From contig JAEWJX010000084.1 of NCBI GenBank assembly GCA_023386365.1, positions 1-64,000 of the forward strand: 64,000 nt of DNA, given 5' to 3'. The notes below the pieces were generated by a model. It worked only from the letters and a program-made list of their open reading frames with translations. It was not told the origin of the DNA and did no database searches. Within the stretch, counting starts at the first letter, position 1; every line of letters starts with the position of its first letter. Made by a program: the position numbers and the translations under genes. This document shows positions 26,184 to 34,177 of this stretch, in pieces. Source of the stretch: Actinomycetes bacterium (GTDB lineage: Bacteria; Actinomycetota; Actinomycetes; Actinomycetales; Microbacteriaceae).

Positions 26184-26271
26184 CCGTCGATCGCCCCCTT
26201 CCGAGCAGCAATGCTATGAGACCCGGTCAGCCGAACGGACCGAAAAGCAGGGATTTCGGAGGGTTCGTGCC

Positions 26272-26277
26272 TATGGT
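26272..26277 (+). promoter_or_regulatory. -10 hexamer TATGGT of the LGFP-protein gene
   Basis: TATGGT lies 23 bases before the ATG at 26301, and the short leader holds GGGGGAG. The 117-base gap between the divergent glycosyltransferase and this gene otherwise shows only the minus-strand TAGCAT/GGAAGGGGG signals. Confidence 0.45.
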
Positions 26278-26300
26278 TAAGCGTCTCTTTGGGGGAGAAG

Positions 26301-28883
26301 ATGCACTCACGTACTCCACTGCGCACCATGATCGCCGTTCTGGCGACCGCGCTCACGGCCGCCGCCATGCTGGTCGCCACCGCGCCCACCGACGCCGAAG
26401 CCGCGCCCGCGGCGGGAATCGTATCGGCCGCCGACTTCGATCCGGGCCTCATCATCAGCGACGGCGAGTTCTTCGACGGCGCCGCGATGACCGAGACCGA
26501 GATCCAGAACTTCCTGGTCTCGAAGGTGGGCTCCTGCGCCAACGCGAACTGCCTCGCCGTGTTCCGCATGTCGACCCCCTCGAAGGCAGCCAACGACTAC
26601 TGCGCCGCCTACAACGGGGCCGCCAACGAATCGGCCGCGCGCATCATCGCCAAGGTGCAGGCGGCCTGCAACATCAGCGCCAAGGCGATCCTCGTCACGC
26701 TCCACAAAGAGCAGGGTCTCATCGGCAAGAGCGCCCCCAGCGACTACGCCATCCGCAGCGCCATGGGCTACGGATGCCCCGACACGGCGGCGTGCGACTC
26801 CACCTACTACGGCTTCTTCAACCAGGTGTACCAGGCGGCACGCCAGTTCCAGCGCTACGCGAACAGCGGCGGCTTCACCTGGTACCCGATCGGCACCCCC
26901 GTCGCCGTGCGCTACCACCCGAACGCCGCGTGCGGCGCCCAGACCGTGGTCATCAAGAACAAGGCCACCGCGGGTCTCTACTACTACACGCCCTACACCC
27001 CGAACGCGGCGGCGCTGGCGAACCTCGGCGGCACCGGTGACGCGTGCTCCTCGTACGGCAACCGCAACTTCTGGTACTTCTACAACTCCTGGTTCCCCTC
27101 GTACGACCATGCCGGTCGCGTGGCCATGGATGCCGCCTACACGGCCGCCGGCGGTGCGGGCGGGGCGCTCGGCGCGAAGATCGGCGAGCTGAACTCGTTC
27201 TCCGCCAACGGTGGCGGCATGGTGCAGGGCTACGCCAACGGCGCCATCACCTGGTCGCAATCGTCGCGCAAGGCCGTGATGCTGCTGAGCGGGCCGATGC
27301 GCGACGCGCACCGCGCCGCGGGAGGCATCACCGGAACACGACTCGGGTGGCCGGCAGGCAACCAGAGCACGGTGACCCAGAACGCCGGCGGAATCGCGCA
27401 GGGCTTCCAGTTCGGCGCGGTCGCGTGGTCGGAAGAATACGGATCGGCGATCATCGCGGGCGGACTGCGCACCACCTTCAACGCCGCGGGCGGCCTCTCG
27501 GGCGCACCCGGGTTCCCGATCGCCGCCAATACCAGCGCTGGAGGCGTCCAAAAGCAGGTCTTCGAGGGCGGGAAGGCCTACTGGTCGAATACCCTCGGCG
27601 GCACGTTCGTCGCCACGCAGCTGTTCCCCGCGTACGACGCCGCGGGTGGCATCGCCGGCACGCTCGGCCCGGCCAGCGGCTACGCCTCGACGAGCACCGA
27701 TCACGGCGGCGGAGTCATCCAGGGCTTCCGGGGCGGCGCGCTCGCGTGGTCCGCCGACAACGGCGCCCAGATCATCTCGGGCGGCATCCGCACCACCCTG
27801 TCGACGGCAGGCGGCATCGCCCTCCTCGGCTGGCCCACAGCGGGCGCGGTCACGGCCGCCGACGGCACCGTCACGCAGGCGTTCGAAGACGGGACCGTCT
27901 CCTGGTCGCCGAAGTCGGGTGGCTCCTTCAGCATCACCGCAATCGATCAGGCCGCGGCCGCCGCGTCGCTCGGCGCGCCGACCGGCAACTCCAGCAAGTC
28001 GGTCGCCGCGGGCAGCACCGGCGTCATCCGCGCCTACGCGGGCGGTGCCGTGGCGTGGACGCCGGCGACGGGAGCCCACGCGATCTCGGGCGGTGTGCGC
28101 AGCACCCTCTCGGCATCGGGCGGCATCGGGTCCACCGGGTGGCCCACCGCGGACGCCGCCACGTCGGGCGGGGTGACCACGCAGAAGTTCCAGAACGGGA
28201 CGATCTTCTCGCACGCCACTGCGGGCGGCGCCTTCATCGTGACCAAGCTGGCGGACGCCTACGCGGCTGCGGGCGGCCTCACCGGCAGCCTCGGCACGCC
28301 GACCGGCAAGGCGTCCGAGAGCACGCTGCAGGGCGGCGGACTCATCCAGGGCTTCCGCGGCGGGGCGATCGCCTGGTCGCAGGCCGGCGGCGCCCACGTG
28401 ATCTCCGGCGGCATCCGCACCACCCTCGGCACCGCCGGCGGCATCGGGGTCACCGGCTGGCCCACCACCGACGCCACCACCGCGGGCGGGGTGACCAGCC
28501 AGAAGTTCCAGAAGGGCACCATCTCCTGGCACGCCACGGCTGGCAGCGCCTTCGTCGTCAGCCAGCTCGCGGACGCCTACGCGGCCGCGGGCGGCCTCAC
28601 CGGCAGCCTCGGCACACCGACCGGAAAGGCGTCCGAGAGCACGCTCGCGGGCGGGGGCCTCATCCAGGGCTTCCGCGGCGGAGCGATCGCCTGGTCGCAG
28701 GCCGGCGGCGCCCACGTGATCTCCGGCGGCATCCGCACCACCCTCGGCACCGCCGGCGGCATCGGAGTCACCGGCTGGCCGACCACCGACGCCACCACGG
28801 CGGGCGGGGTGACCACGCAGCAGTTCCAGAACGGCACGATCACCTGGAGCGCAGGCACCGGAGGCACCTACACGCCCCGCTGA
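26301..28883 (+). CDS. Secreted LGFP-repeat protein with a lysozyme-like N-terminal domain
   Basis: The 860-residue protein has a signal peptide (basic start, hydrophobic core about 9-28, cleavage near EAAPA at 33-37). Residues 40 to about 270 form a cysteine-rich domain with eight cysteines; AILVTLHKEQGLIG places E137 like the catalytic glutamate of lysozyme and transglycosylase folds. From about 280 to the end come eleven LGFP-type repeats of about 53 residues, alternating AAGGLTGSLGTPTG-like and TAGGIGVTGWPTTD-like forms, each ending in WS, WT or a variant. LGFP repeats are linked to wall binding in actinobacteria. I infer a wall-bound glycan or peptidoglycan hydrolase. The ATG at 26301 with GGGGGAG upstream is preferred to a TTG at 26289. 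Confidence 0.85.
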   Translation: MHSRTPLRTMIAVLATALTAAAMLVATAPTDAEAAPAAGIVSAADFDPGLIISDGEFFDGAAMTETEIQNFLVSKVGSCANANCLAVFRMSTPSKAANDYCAAYNGAANESAARIIAKVQAACNISAKAILVTLHKEQGLIGKSAPSDYAIRSAMGYGCPDTAACDSTYYGFFNQVYQAARQFQRYANSGGFTWYPIGTPVAVRYHPNAACGAQTVVIKNKATAGLYYYTPYTPNAAALANLGGTGDACSSYGNRNFWYFYNSWFPSYDHAGRVAMDAAYTAAGGAGGALGAKIGELNSFSANGGGMVQGYANGAITWSQSSRKAVMLLSGPMRDAHRAAGGITGTRLGWPAGNQSTVTQNAGGIAQGFQFGAVAWSEEYGSAIIAGGLRTTFNAAGGLSGAPGFPIAANTSAGGVQKQVFEGGKAYWSNTLGGTFVATQLFPAYDAAGGIAGTLGPASGYASTSTDHGGGVIQGFRGGALAWSADNGAQIISGGIRTTLSTAGGIALLGWPTAGAVTAADGTVTQAFEDGTVSWSPKSGGSFSITAIDQAAAAASLGAPTGNSSKSVAAGSTGVIRAYAGGAVAWTPATGAHAISGGVRSTLSASGGIGSTGWPTADAATSGGVTTQKFQNGTIFSHATAGGAFIVTKLADAYAAAGGLTGSLGTPTGKASESTLQGGGLIQGFRGGAIAWSQAGGAHVISGGIRTTLGTAGGIGVTGWPTTDATTAGGVTSQKFQKGTISWHATAGSAFVVSQLADAYAAAGGLTGSLGTPTGKASESTLAGGGLIQGFRGGAIAWSQAGGAHVISGGIRTTLGTAGGIGVTGWPTTDATTAGGVTTQQFQNGTITWSAGTGGTYTPR
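27138..28883 (+). repeat. Array of eleven LGFP repeats
   Basis: Repeats of about 53 codons alternate between two sequence types, giving a higher-order unit of 106 codons. Repeat 6 (DQAAAAASLGAPTG) has lost part of its start and is the most diverged. Confidence 0.8.
28251..28883 (+). repeat. Near-identical tandem duplication, 318-base unit
   Basis: Copy A (28251-28568) and copy B (28569 to the gene end) match almost base for base, for example GCGGACGCCTACGCGG at both starts. Each covers two LGFP repeats. The near identity at silent positions points to a recent duplication or gene conversion. Confidence 0.8.
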
Positions 28884-28887
28884 TCCG

Positions 28888-28893
28888 GATAAT
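28888..28893 (+). promoter_or_regulatory. -10 hexamer GATAAT, leaderless
   Basis: GATAAT, 6 bases, ATG at 28900, placed just after the LGFP-protein stop codon. Confidence 0.55.
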
Positions 28894-28899
28894 GGACGG

Positions 28900-30066
28900 A
28901 TGCCCGCCGAGCGCACAGCCCTGCTGATCTCGTACTCCGACATCCGCACCGACCCCCGACTCCGGCGACAGATCGACTGGCTGAACGGTTCCGGGTGGAC
29001 CGTCGACACGCTCGGACTCGGCGACCACCCCACCGACGCGGTGCGCGACCACTTCGTGGTGGGCCCGCTTCGCCGCTGGGCGACCACGCGGGCGGGCACC
29101 GCGGTCATCTATCTGGCCCTCCCGGCTCGGCTGCAGTTCCGGATCCTCCTCGGAAGCCGCATCCCGCGTGCCCTCGTCGAGCGCATCCGCTCCGGCGGCT
29201 ACTCGGTCGTCGTCTTCAACGAGTACGAGTTCGCACCCTGGGTTGCCGACGGCGTTTTCGACCCCGCGCGCACCCACCTCCACCTGGACCTCCACGAGTA
29301 TCGCGAGCCGGAGGGGCGATCGAAGTCCCGATGGGGTCGACTCACCGCCCGGTACTACAAGTGGGTGCGTGCGCACATCGGTTCTCCCCGCTTCCACACC
29401 CGGTCGACGGTCGCCCGAGGAATCGCCAGCCTCTACGAACGCGAGTTCGGATTCGCCCCCATGACGCTCGTCCGCAACGCTCCCCCCTTCGTCGAGCAGA
29501 ACCCCTCCCCCGTCGACGACTCCGAAGTCCGGATGCTGTTCCACGGCTTGGCCAGCTGGTCGCGCGGACTCCCCCAGATCGTGTCCGCGCTGGAGGGCCT
29601 CGACCGGCGGTTCACGATGACGTTCATGCTCACGCAACCACCTCAGACGATCGAGCGGCTCCAGGACCTGATCGATTCCAGCGGTCTCGGAGACCGCGCG
29701 AAGATCATCCCCCCGGCCCCGATGCACGAAGTCGCCACGCGGGCGAACGCGTACGACCTGGAGATCATCTTCTACCCGCCCACGTCGACCAACGTGGAAC
29801 TCGCCCTCCCGAACAAGGTGTTCGAGGCCATCCAGGGGCGACTGGGTCTCGTCATCGGCCACAGCCCGATGCTGGAAGACATCGTCCGCGCCTACGACAA
29901 CGGCATCGTGGTGGACGGGTGGACCGGGGACGACCTTCGGCGCACCCTGGCGGCGCTCTCGGCGGACGACATCCGACGCATGAAACAGGCATCCGTCAGT
30001 GCGGCTCGCGACCTCAACGCGGAAGGCGAAGGCCGGTCGTTCCTCGACGCCCTCGGCGTGCCGTGA
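28900..30066 (+). CDS. GT-B glycosyltransferase, first of a tandem pair
   Basis: The 388-residue protein has an N-terminal Rossmann half (SYSDIRTDPRLRRQIDWL, then DTLGLGDHP) and a C-terminal donor half with FYPPTSTNVELALPNKVFEAIQ, where the glutamates and the LPNK-F-E motif match GT4-type donor sites. It and the next protein share the RxDPRxRRQIxWL opening, HLHxDxHEY, GLGxRxxxI-type and ALPNKxFExIQxRLGLVIG segments. There are no membrane spans. The donor is unknown. The start fits a leaderless transcript. Confidence 0.85.
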   Translation: MPAERTALLISYSDIRTDPRLRRQIDWLNGSGWTVDTLGLGDHPTDAVRDHFVVGPLRRWATTRAGTAVIYLALPARLQFRILLGSRIPRALVERIRSGGYSVVVFNEYEFAPWVADGVFDPARTHLHLDLHEYREPEGRSKSRWGRLTARYYKWVRAHIGSPRFHTRSTVARGIASLYEREFGFAPMTLVRNAPPFVEQNPSPVDDSEVRMLFHGLASWSRGLPQIVSALEGLDRRFTMTFMLTQPPQTIERLQDLIDSSGLGDRAKIIPPAPMHEVATRANAYDLEIIFYPPTSTNVELALPNKVFEAIQGRLGLVIGHSPMLEDIVRAYDNGIVVDGWTGDDLRRTLAALSADDIRRMKQASVSAARDLNAEGEGRSFLDALGVP

Positions 30067-30074
30067 ACCCCGGC

Positions 30075-30080
30075 TACGCT
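30075..30080 (+). promoter_or_regulatory. -10 hexamer TACGCT, leaderless
   Basis: TACGCT, 6 bases, ATG at 30087. The second paralogue therefore has its own promoter 20 bases after the first gene ends. Confidence 0.55.
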
Positions 30081-30086
30081 GAGAGG

Positions 30087-31274
30087 ATGCCCGCTGCCGG
30101 TGCGCCCCGTCGAGCGCTGATCCTCGTCCGGTCGGACATCGACCGAGACCCGCGGGTGCGACGGCAGATCGAGTGGTTGTCCGAGGCCGGATGGGTCGTC
30201 GACACGGTCGGGCTCGGCGATACCCACGTTCCGGGTGTCGCGCGGCATTACCCGCTCGGCCCCGGGAAGCGATGGACCCGCACCCCGTTCGGAACGCTCG
30301 TCCTGTACGGACTGACCGGTCGCGTCCGCCGCTTCCGCCGCCTCGTGACCGACGGGATCGACGCCGAACTGCATGCCGGGATCCGCGACGGCCAGTACGC
30401 ACTGGTGATCTTCAACGACACGCATCTGCTCGGCTGGGTGAAGGACCCGGCCGTCTTCACCCCGAAGGCGCGCGCCGCCCATCTGCATGCCGACATCCAC
30501 GAGTACTTCCCTCAGCACTACCCGCGGAACTCCCTGTGGTCTCGGCTCACCCGGCGGCACCACGAGTGGCTGCGTGCGCTGATCGGCGACCCGTCCTGGG
30601 ACACGCGTTCGGTGGTCGTCGACGAGATCGCCGACCTGTACACGCAGGAACTCGGGATCGAGCGGCCGACGGTGATCATGAATGCCCCCGCGCCGTCGGA
30701 TCTCGCGCCGACGCCGCCCCACGAACCGGTGCGGCTCGTGTACCACGGCAAGAGCGAACTCACCCGGGGCCTCGGCGAGATCATCGACGCCGTCGGACTG
30801 CTCGACGACCGCTTCGTCTTGACGATGTACCTGGTGGGCGGCGAGGCGGTCGCCGATGCCCTGCGCGACAGGTCCGCGTCGTTCGCCGACCGGGTTCGGA
30901 TCCTCCCACCCGTCGCCTTCGACGACATCTGCGCGACGATCAACGCCCACGACGTCGGCATCGTGTTCTTCCCGCCCGCGACGCGCAACCACGAGGTCGC
31001 GCTTCCCAACAAGCTCTTCGAGAGCATCCAGGCCCGTCTCGGCCTCGTCATCGGCCCGACCGCGCCGATGCAGCGGGTCGTCGACCGTTTCGGCAACGGA
31101 ATCGTGTCGGCCGGATGGAGCGCGACCGACCTCGCCGCCGCCCTGCAGACGATCGACCGCGACGCCATCGTCCGCTGGAAGGCCGCCTCGGATGCCGCAG
31201 CGCGCGAGGTGAATTCGGTGCACGAGGGTCAGCGGTTCCTCGCGCTCATCGGAGGCACAGGAGCCGATGACTAG
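30087..31274 (+). CDS. GT-B glycosyltransferase, second of a tandem pair
   Basis: The 395-residue protein is a full-length paralogue of the preceding gene product: VRSDIDRDPRVRRQIEWL at the start, HLHADIHEY in the middle, and FFPPATRNHEVALPNKLFESIQ in the donor half. A much longer open frame runs upstream through the previous gene but is out of frame with it and has no start signal. The two copies probably arose by duplication and then took on different acceptors or donors. The TAG stop at 31272-31274 is also the beginning of the next gene's TAGACT hexamer. Confidence 0.86.
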   Translation: MPAAGAPRRALILVRSDIDRDPRVRRQIEWLSEAGWVVDTVGLGDTHVPGVARHYPLGPGKRWTRTPFGTLVLYGLTGRVRRFRRLVTDGIDAELHAGIRDGQYALVIFNDTHLLGWVKDPAVFTPKARAAHLHADIHEYFPQHYPRNSLWSRLTRRHHEWLRALIGDPSWDTRSVVVDEIADLYTQELGIERPTVIMNAPAPSDLAPTPPHEPVRLVYHGKSELTRGLGEIIDAVGLLDDRFVLTMYLVGGEAVADALRDRSASFADRVRILPPVAFDDICATINAHDVGIVFFPPATRNHEVALPNKLFESIQARLGLVIGPTAPMQRVVDRFGNGIVSAGWSATDLAAALQTIDRDAIVRWKAASDAAAREVNSVHEGQRFLALIGGTGADD

Positions 31275-31277
31275 ACT
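31272..31277 (+). promoter_or_regulatory. -10 hexamer TAGACT of the ABC exporter gene, built on the upstream stop codon
   Basis: TAGACT begins with the stop codon of the preceding gene and lies 30 bases before the ATG at 31308. The leader keeps room for GGAGGAG. Confidence 0.45.
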
Positions 31278-31307
31278 TCAGGACGACTCGCGGAGGGTCG
31301 GAGGAGC

Positions 31308-33092
31308 ATGAAGTCCAACTGGCGGTTGTACCGCGACGTCGTCGGGATCCTTCCCGGCCGCGCACAGCGGTTCCTCGTCTTCTACGCCATCGCCCTGGCG
31401 CTGCTGTCGTTTCTCGACGGCGCGGCTCTCGCCCTGCTCGCCGTCGCGATCGCTCCGCTCGCATCGGGCGGCTCGATCGCCCTCCCGGTGGTCGGTGAGC
31501 TCGACAGCACCGGCATCCTCTGGCTTGTCGCGACGATCTGCTTCCTCATCATCCTGAAGAGCGTCGCCGCCGTTCTCCTGCTGTGGCGCACCACGCGGAC
31601 GTTCGCCGGCTACGAACTCGAGCTCGGTCACCGACTGTTCGACGGCTACATCCGTTCGCCGTGGGTTGAACGGCTGAAGAAGAACTCCGCCGACATCGTC
31701 CGCGCCACCGACGGCAGCGTGTCGACCACCATCTCGGGCTTCATCCTCCCGGCATCGACCCTGCTCGGCGAGCTGATGACCTCGGTGACCCTGGTCGCCG
31801 TGCTCGCGGTCACGCAGCCGCTGATCGCCGCGGTGACCGTCGTCTACCTCGGCACGATCGGCATCCTGCTGTACTTCGTGATCGCGCGACGTGTGCGCCA
31901 GGCGGGTCTGGTATCGCTGCGCTACTCGCTGCGTTCCTCCCGCCTCATCACCGAGATGGTGGGGGCCCTCAAGGAGGTCACCCTCCGCAACGCCGCGACG
32001 GCCGTCTCGGCGGTGGTGCGTGAGAACCGTCGGCACTCCACCCGATCGCGGGCGAACGCGCAGTTCCTCGGTCAGATCCCGCGCTACGCGCTCGACGCGG
32101 GCATCATCGGCGGTTTCGTGCTGGTGGGCGGCGTCGGCTACCTGACGGGCGGCCTCCCCGGTGCGACGACGGCGATCGCGCTCTTCGGGCTCGCCGGATT
32201 CCGGATGGCGCCGTCGCTCGTGCGATTCCAGGGCATCCTCAACCAGTTGAGCGTGAGCCGCCCCCATGTGGAGCTGGTGCTGCGTGAGATCACCACCGCG
32301 GAAGCCGCCCGCGCAGCCACGCTCGAGGGCCGCGTCGAGCTGGAGCTGCCGCCCGAGCCCCGCGAACTCGAATTCGACCGCGTGAGCTTCCGGTACGCCC
32401 CGGACGCCGCGCTCGCGCTCGAAGACGTGAACCTCAGCATCCCGTTCGGGTCGACGGTGTCGTTCGTCGGCGCATCAGGCGCCGGCAAGTCGACCATGGT
32501 CGACCTGCTGCTGGGGCTCATCGAACCCACCTCCGGATCCGTGCAGATCGACGGGCACAACCTCGGCGACTACACGAACTCCTGGCGAAGCCGGGTGGCC
32601 TACGTGCCGCAAGACGTCTCCATCTTCGACTCGACGATCGCCCAGAACGTCGCCCTCACGTGGAGCAACGATTACGACCCGGAGCGGGTACGCACCGCCC
32701 TCGGCCGGGCCCAACTGCTCGACCTCGTCGACGGCCGCCTGGGCGGTATCGAGGGTCGCGTGGGCGAACGCGGTCTCGCCCTCTCCGGCGGCCAACGCCA
32801 GCGCCTCGGCATCGCCCGCGCGCTCTACGCCGACCCGCTCGTGCTCGTCATGGATGAGGCCACCAGCGCGCTCGACACGGCGACCGAAGCGGCGGTCACC
32901 TCCGCCATCCATTCGCTCCGCGGCTCGACGACCGTCATCACGGTGGCGCACCGCCTGGCGACCATCGTCGACTCCGACGTGGTCTTCTTCCTCAGCGGCG
33001 GCAAGCTGATCGCCCACGGCAGCTTCAGCGAACTCGTCGAGCAGGTTCCCGAGTTCGCCGCCCAGGCGGCTCTCGCGGGCCTCGTCGACTGA
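31308..33092 (+). CDS. Exporter-type ABC protein (membrane and ATPase domains fused), PglK-like
   Basis: The 594-residue protein has a six-helix membrane domain (about 20-320) and an ATPase domain (about 350-594) with Walker A GASGAGKST at 388-396, signature LSGGQ at 492-496, Walker B LVLVMDE at 511-517, and the H-loop in TVAHRLATI. This half-transporter works as a homodimer. In glycan loci such proteins include PglK, which flips lipid-linked oligosaccharides, so a role in moving a glycan lipid is plausible but not proven; lipid or peptide export are alternatives. The ATG has a strong GGAGGAG. The gene ends 7 bases before the converging epimerase gene. Confidence 0.9.
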   Translation: MKSNWRLYRDVVGILPGRAQRFLVFYAIALALLSFLDGAALALLAVAIAPLASGGSIALPVVGELDSTGILWLVATICFLIILKSVAAVLLLWRTTRTFAGYELELGHRLFDGYIRSPWVERLKKNSADIVRATDGSVSTTISGFILPASTLLGELMTSVTLVAVLAVTQPLIAAVTVVYLGTIGILLYFVIARRVRQAGLVSLRYSLRSSRLITEMVGALKEVTLRNAATAVSAVVRENRRHSTRSRANAQFLGQIPRYALDAGIIGGFVLVGGVGYLTGGLPGATTAIALFGLAGFRMAPSLVRFQGILNQLSVSRPHVELVLREITTAEAARAATLEGRVELELPPEPRELEFDRVSFRYAPDAALALEDVNLSIPFGSTVSFVGASGAGKSTMVDLLLGLIEPTSGSVQIDGHNLGDYTNSWRSRVAYVPQDVSIFDSTIAQNVALTWSNDYDPERVRTALGRAQLLDLVDGRLGGIEGRVGERGLALSGGQRQRLGIARALYADPLVLVMDEATSALDTATEAAVTSAIHSLRGSTTVITVAHRLATIVDSDVVFFLSGGKLIAHGSFSELVEQVPEFAAQAALAGLVD

Positions 33093-33099
33093 GCGGCGG

Positions 33100-34155
33100 T
33101 CAGCCGCGCGGCGTCAGCAGCGCGTCGGCGACGGCGCGGGCGGCGTGCCCGTCGCCGTACGGGGTCGCATCTGTCGCGGCCGGCACCGGTCGGGTGACGG
33201 TCGCACCGAGCACCGACAGGTCGTCGCTGACGAGCACATTCCAGCCGAGCTCGACCGTCTCGACCCACTCGGTCTCGGGCCGCACGGTGGTGCACGGCAC
33301 CCGCAGCAGGAACGCCTCCTTCTGCAGCCCACCCGAGTCGGTGACGACGCCCGCACTCTGCGCGACCGCCGCGACGAGGTCGGGGTAGGCGAAGGGCGCG
33401 GTGGCGCGGATCGCGCCCGTCGACAACTCGATGCCCGCATCGGCGGCGAGCTTCGCGAGGCGCGGATGGGTGAGGAGCAGCACCGGATGCGGGAGCGCGG
33501 CGAGCTGGTCGATGATCGCCCGCAGACGTGCCGGGTCGTCGGTGTTGTCGGGCCGGTGCAGGGTGGCGACGTAGTACGCGCCCGCCTCCACGCCGTCCGG
33601 CGCCGGACGGCCCGCCACCGCGTCGCGCGTGGCGTACAGCACATCCGTCATGACGTCGCCCACGAGAACGCTCTTGGCGGCGAGTCCCTCCGTGGCGAGG
33701 TGCTGCATCGCCACCTCGGTGGGCGCCAGCAGCAGGTCGGACGCGTGGTCGGTGAGCACGCGGTTGTGCTCTTCCGGCATCCGACGGTTGAAGGAGCGCA
33801 GACCGGACTCCAGGTGCGCGACCGGCAGGTGGATCTTCACGGCGGCGACGGCCGCGGCGAGCGTGGAGTTGGTGTCGCCGTAAACGAGCACCCAGTCGGG
33901 ACGGTACCGCTCGAAGATCTCCTCGAGCCCGCCGAGCATCGCCCCCGTCTGCGCACCGTGAGAGCCCGAACCGACCCCCAGGTTCACATCCGGGGCGGGG
34001 ATGCCGAGGTCGCGGAAGAAGACGTCGCTCATGAGCTCGTCGTAGTGCTGACCCGTGTGCACGATGACATGCTCGGCCCGCCCCTCCAACGCGTGGGCGA
34101 TGGGGGCGAGTTTCACGAACTGGGGGCGGGCGCCGACGACGCTCAGAATACGCAC
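33100..34155 (-). CDS. UDP-N-acetylglucosamine 2-epimerase family (WecB/WbpI-like)
   Basis: The 351-residue GT-B-fold epimerase has VVGARPQFVKLAP at the start, D94 in YGDTNST, E116 in HLESGLR, and the EEHNR motif at 128-132, all residues of the active site in non-hydrolysing 2-epimerases. It would invert C2 of a UDP-N-acetyl-hexosamine. With the four Wbp-like genes at 37-42 kb it could act as WbpI on UDP-GlcNAc(3NAc)A; the alternative is a plain WecB making UDP-ManNAc, to be oxidised by the 41061 dehydrogenase. The start is a GTG at 34155. The open frame continues to 34203 but overlaps the divergent gene, and a hexamer fits the GTG exactly. Confidence 0.9.
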   Translation of the reverse strand: MRILSVVGARPQFVKLAPIAHALEGRAEHVIVHTGQHYDELMSDVFFRDLGIPAPDVNLGVGSGSHGAQTGAMLGGLEEIFERYRPDWVLVYGDTNSTLAAAVAAVKIHLPVAHLESGLRSFNRRMPEEHNRVLTDHASDLLLAPTEVAMQHLATEGLAAKSVLVGDVMTDVLYATRDAVAGRPAPDGVEAGAYYVATLHRPDNTDDPARLRAIIDQLAALPHPVLLLTHPRLAKLAADAGIELSTGAIRATAPFAYPDLVAAVAQSAGVVTDSGGLQKEAFLLRVPCTTVRPETEWVETVELGWNVLVSDDLSVLGATVTRPVPAATDATPYGDGHAARAVADALLTPRG

Positions 34156-34177
34156 CTGACGATCGTAGACTTCTCGG
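34156..34177. promoter_or_regulatory. Back-to-back divergent leaderless promoters sharing a TA
   Basis: The whole 22-base gap is ATCGTAGACT flanked by six bases on each side. On the minus strand TACGAT (34167-34162) lies 6 bases before the GTG at 34155. On the plus strand TAGACT (34166-34171) lies 6 bases before the GTG at 34178. The two hexamers share the central TA. Confidence 0.5.

Noticed and set aside
27138..28883. Repeats read as a CRISPR array
   Set aside because: The repeats are about 159-318 bases, in frame, without short repeat and unique spacer alternation, and encode LGFP protein repeats.
26307..29108. A 933-codon open frame on the minus strand opposite the LGFP gene
   Set aside because: It only mirrors the repeat structure of the LGFP gene and has no start signal.
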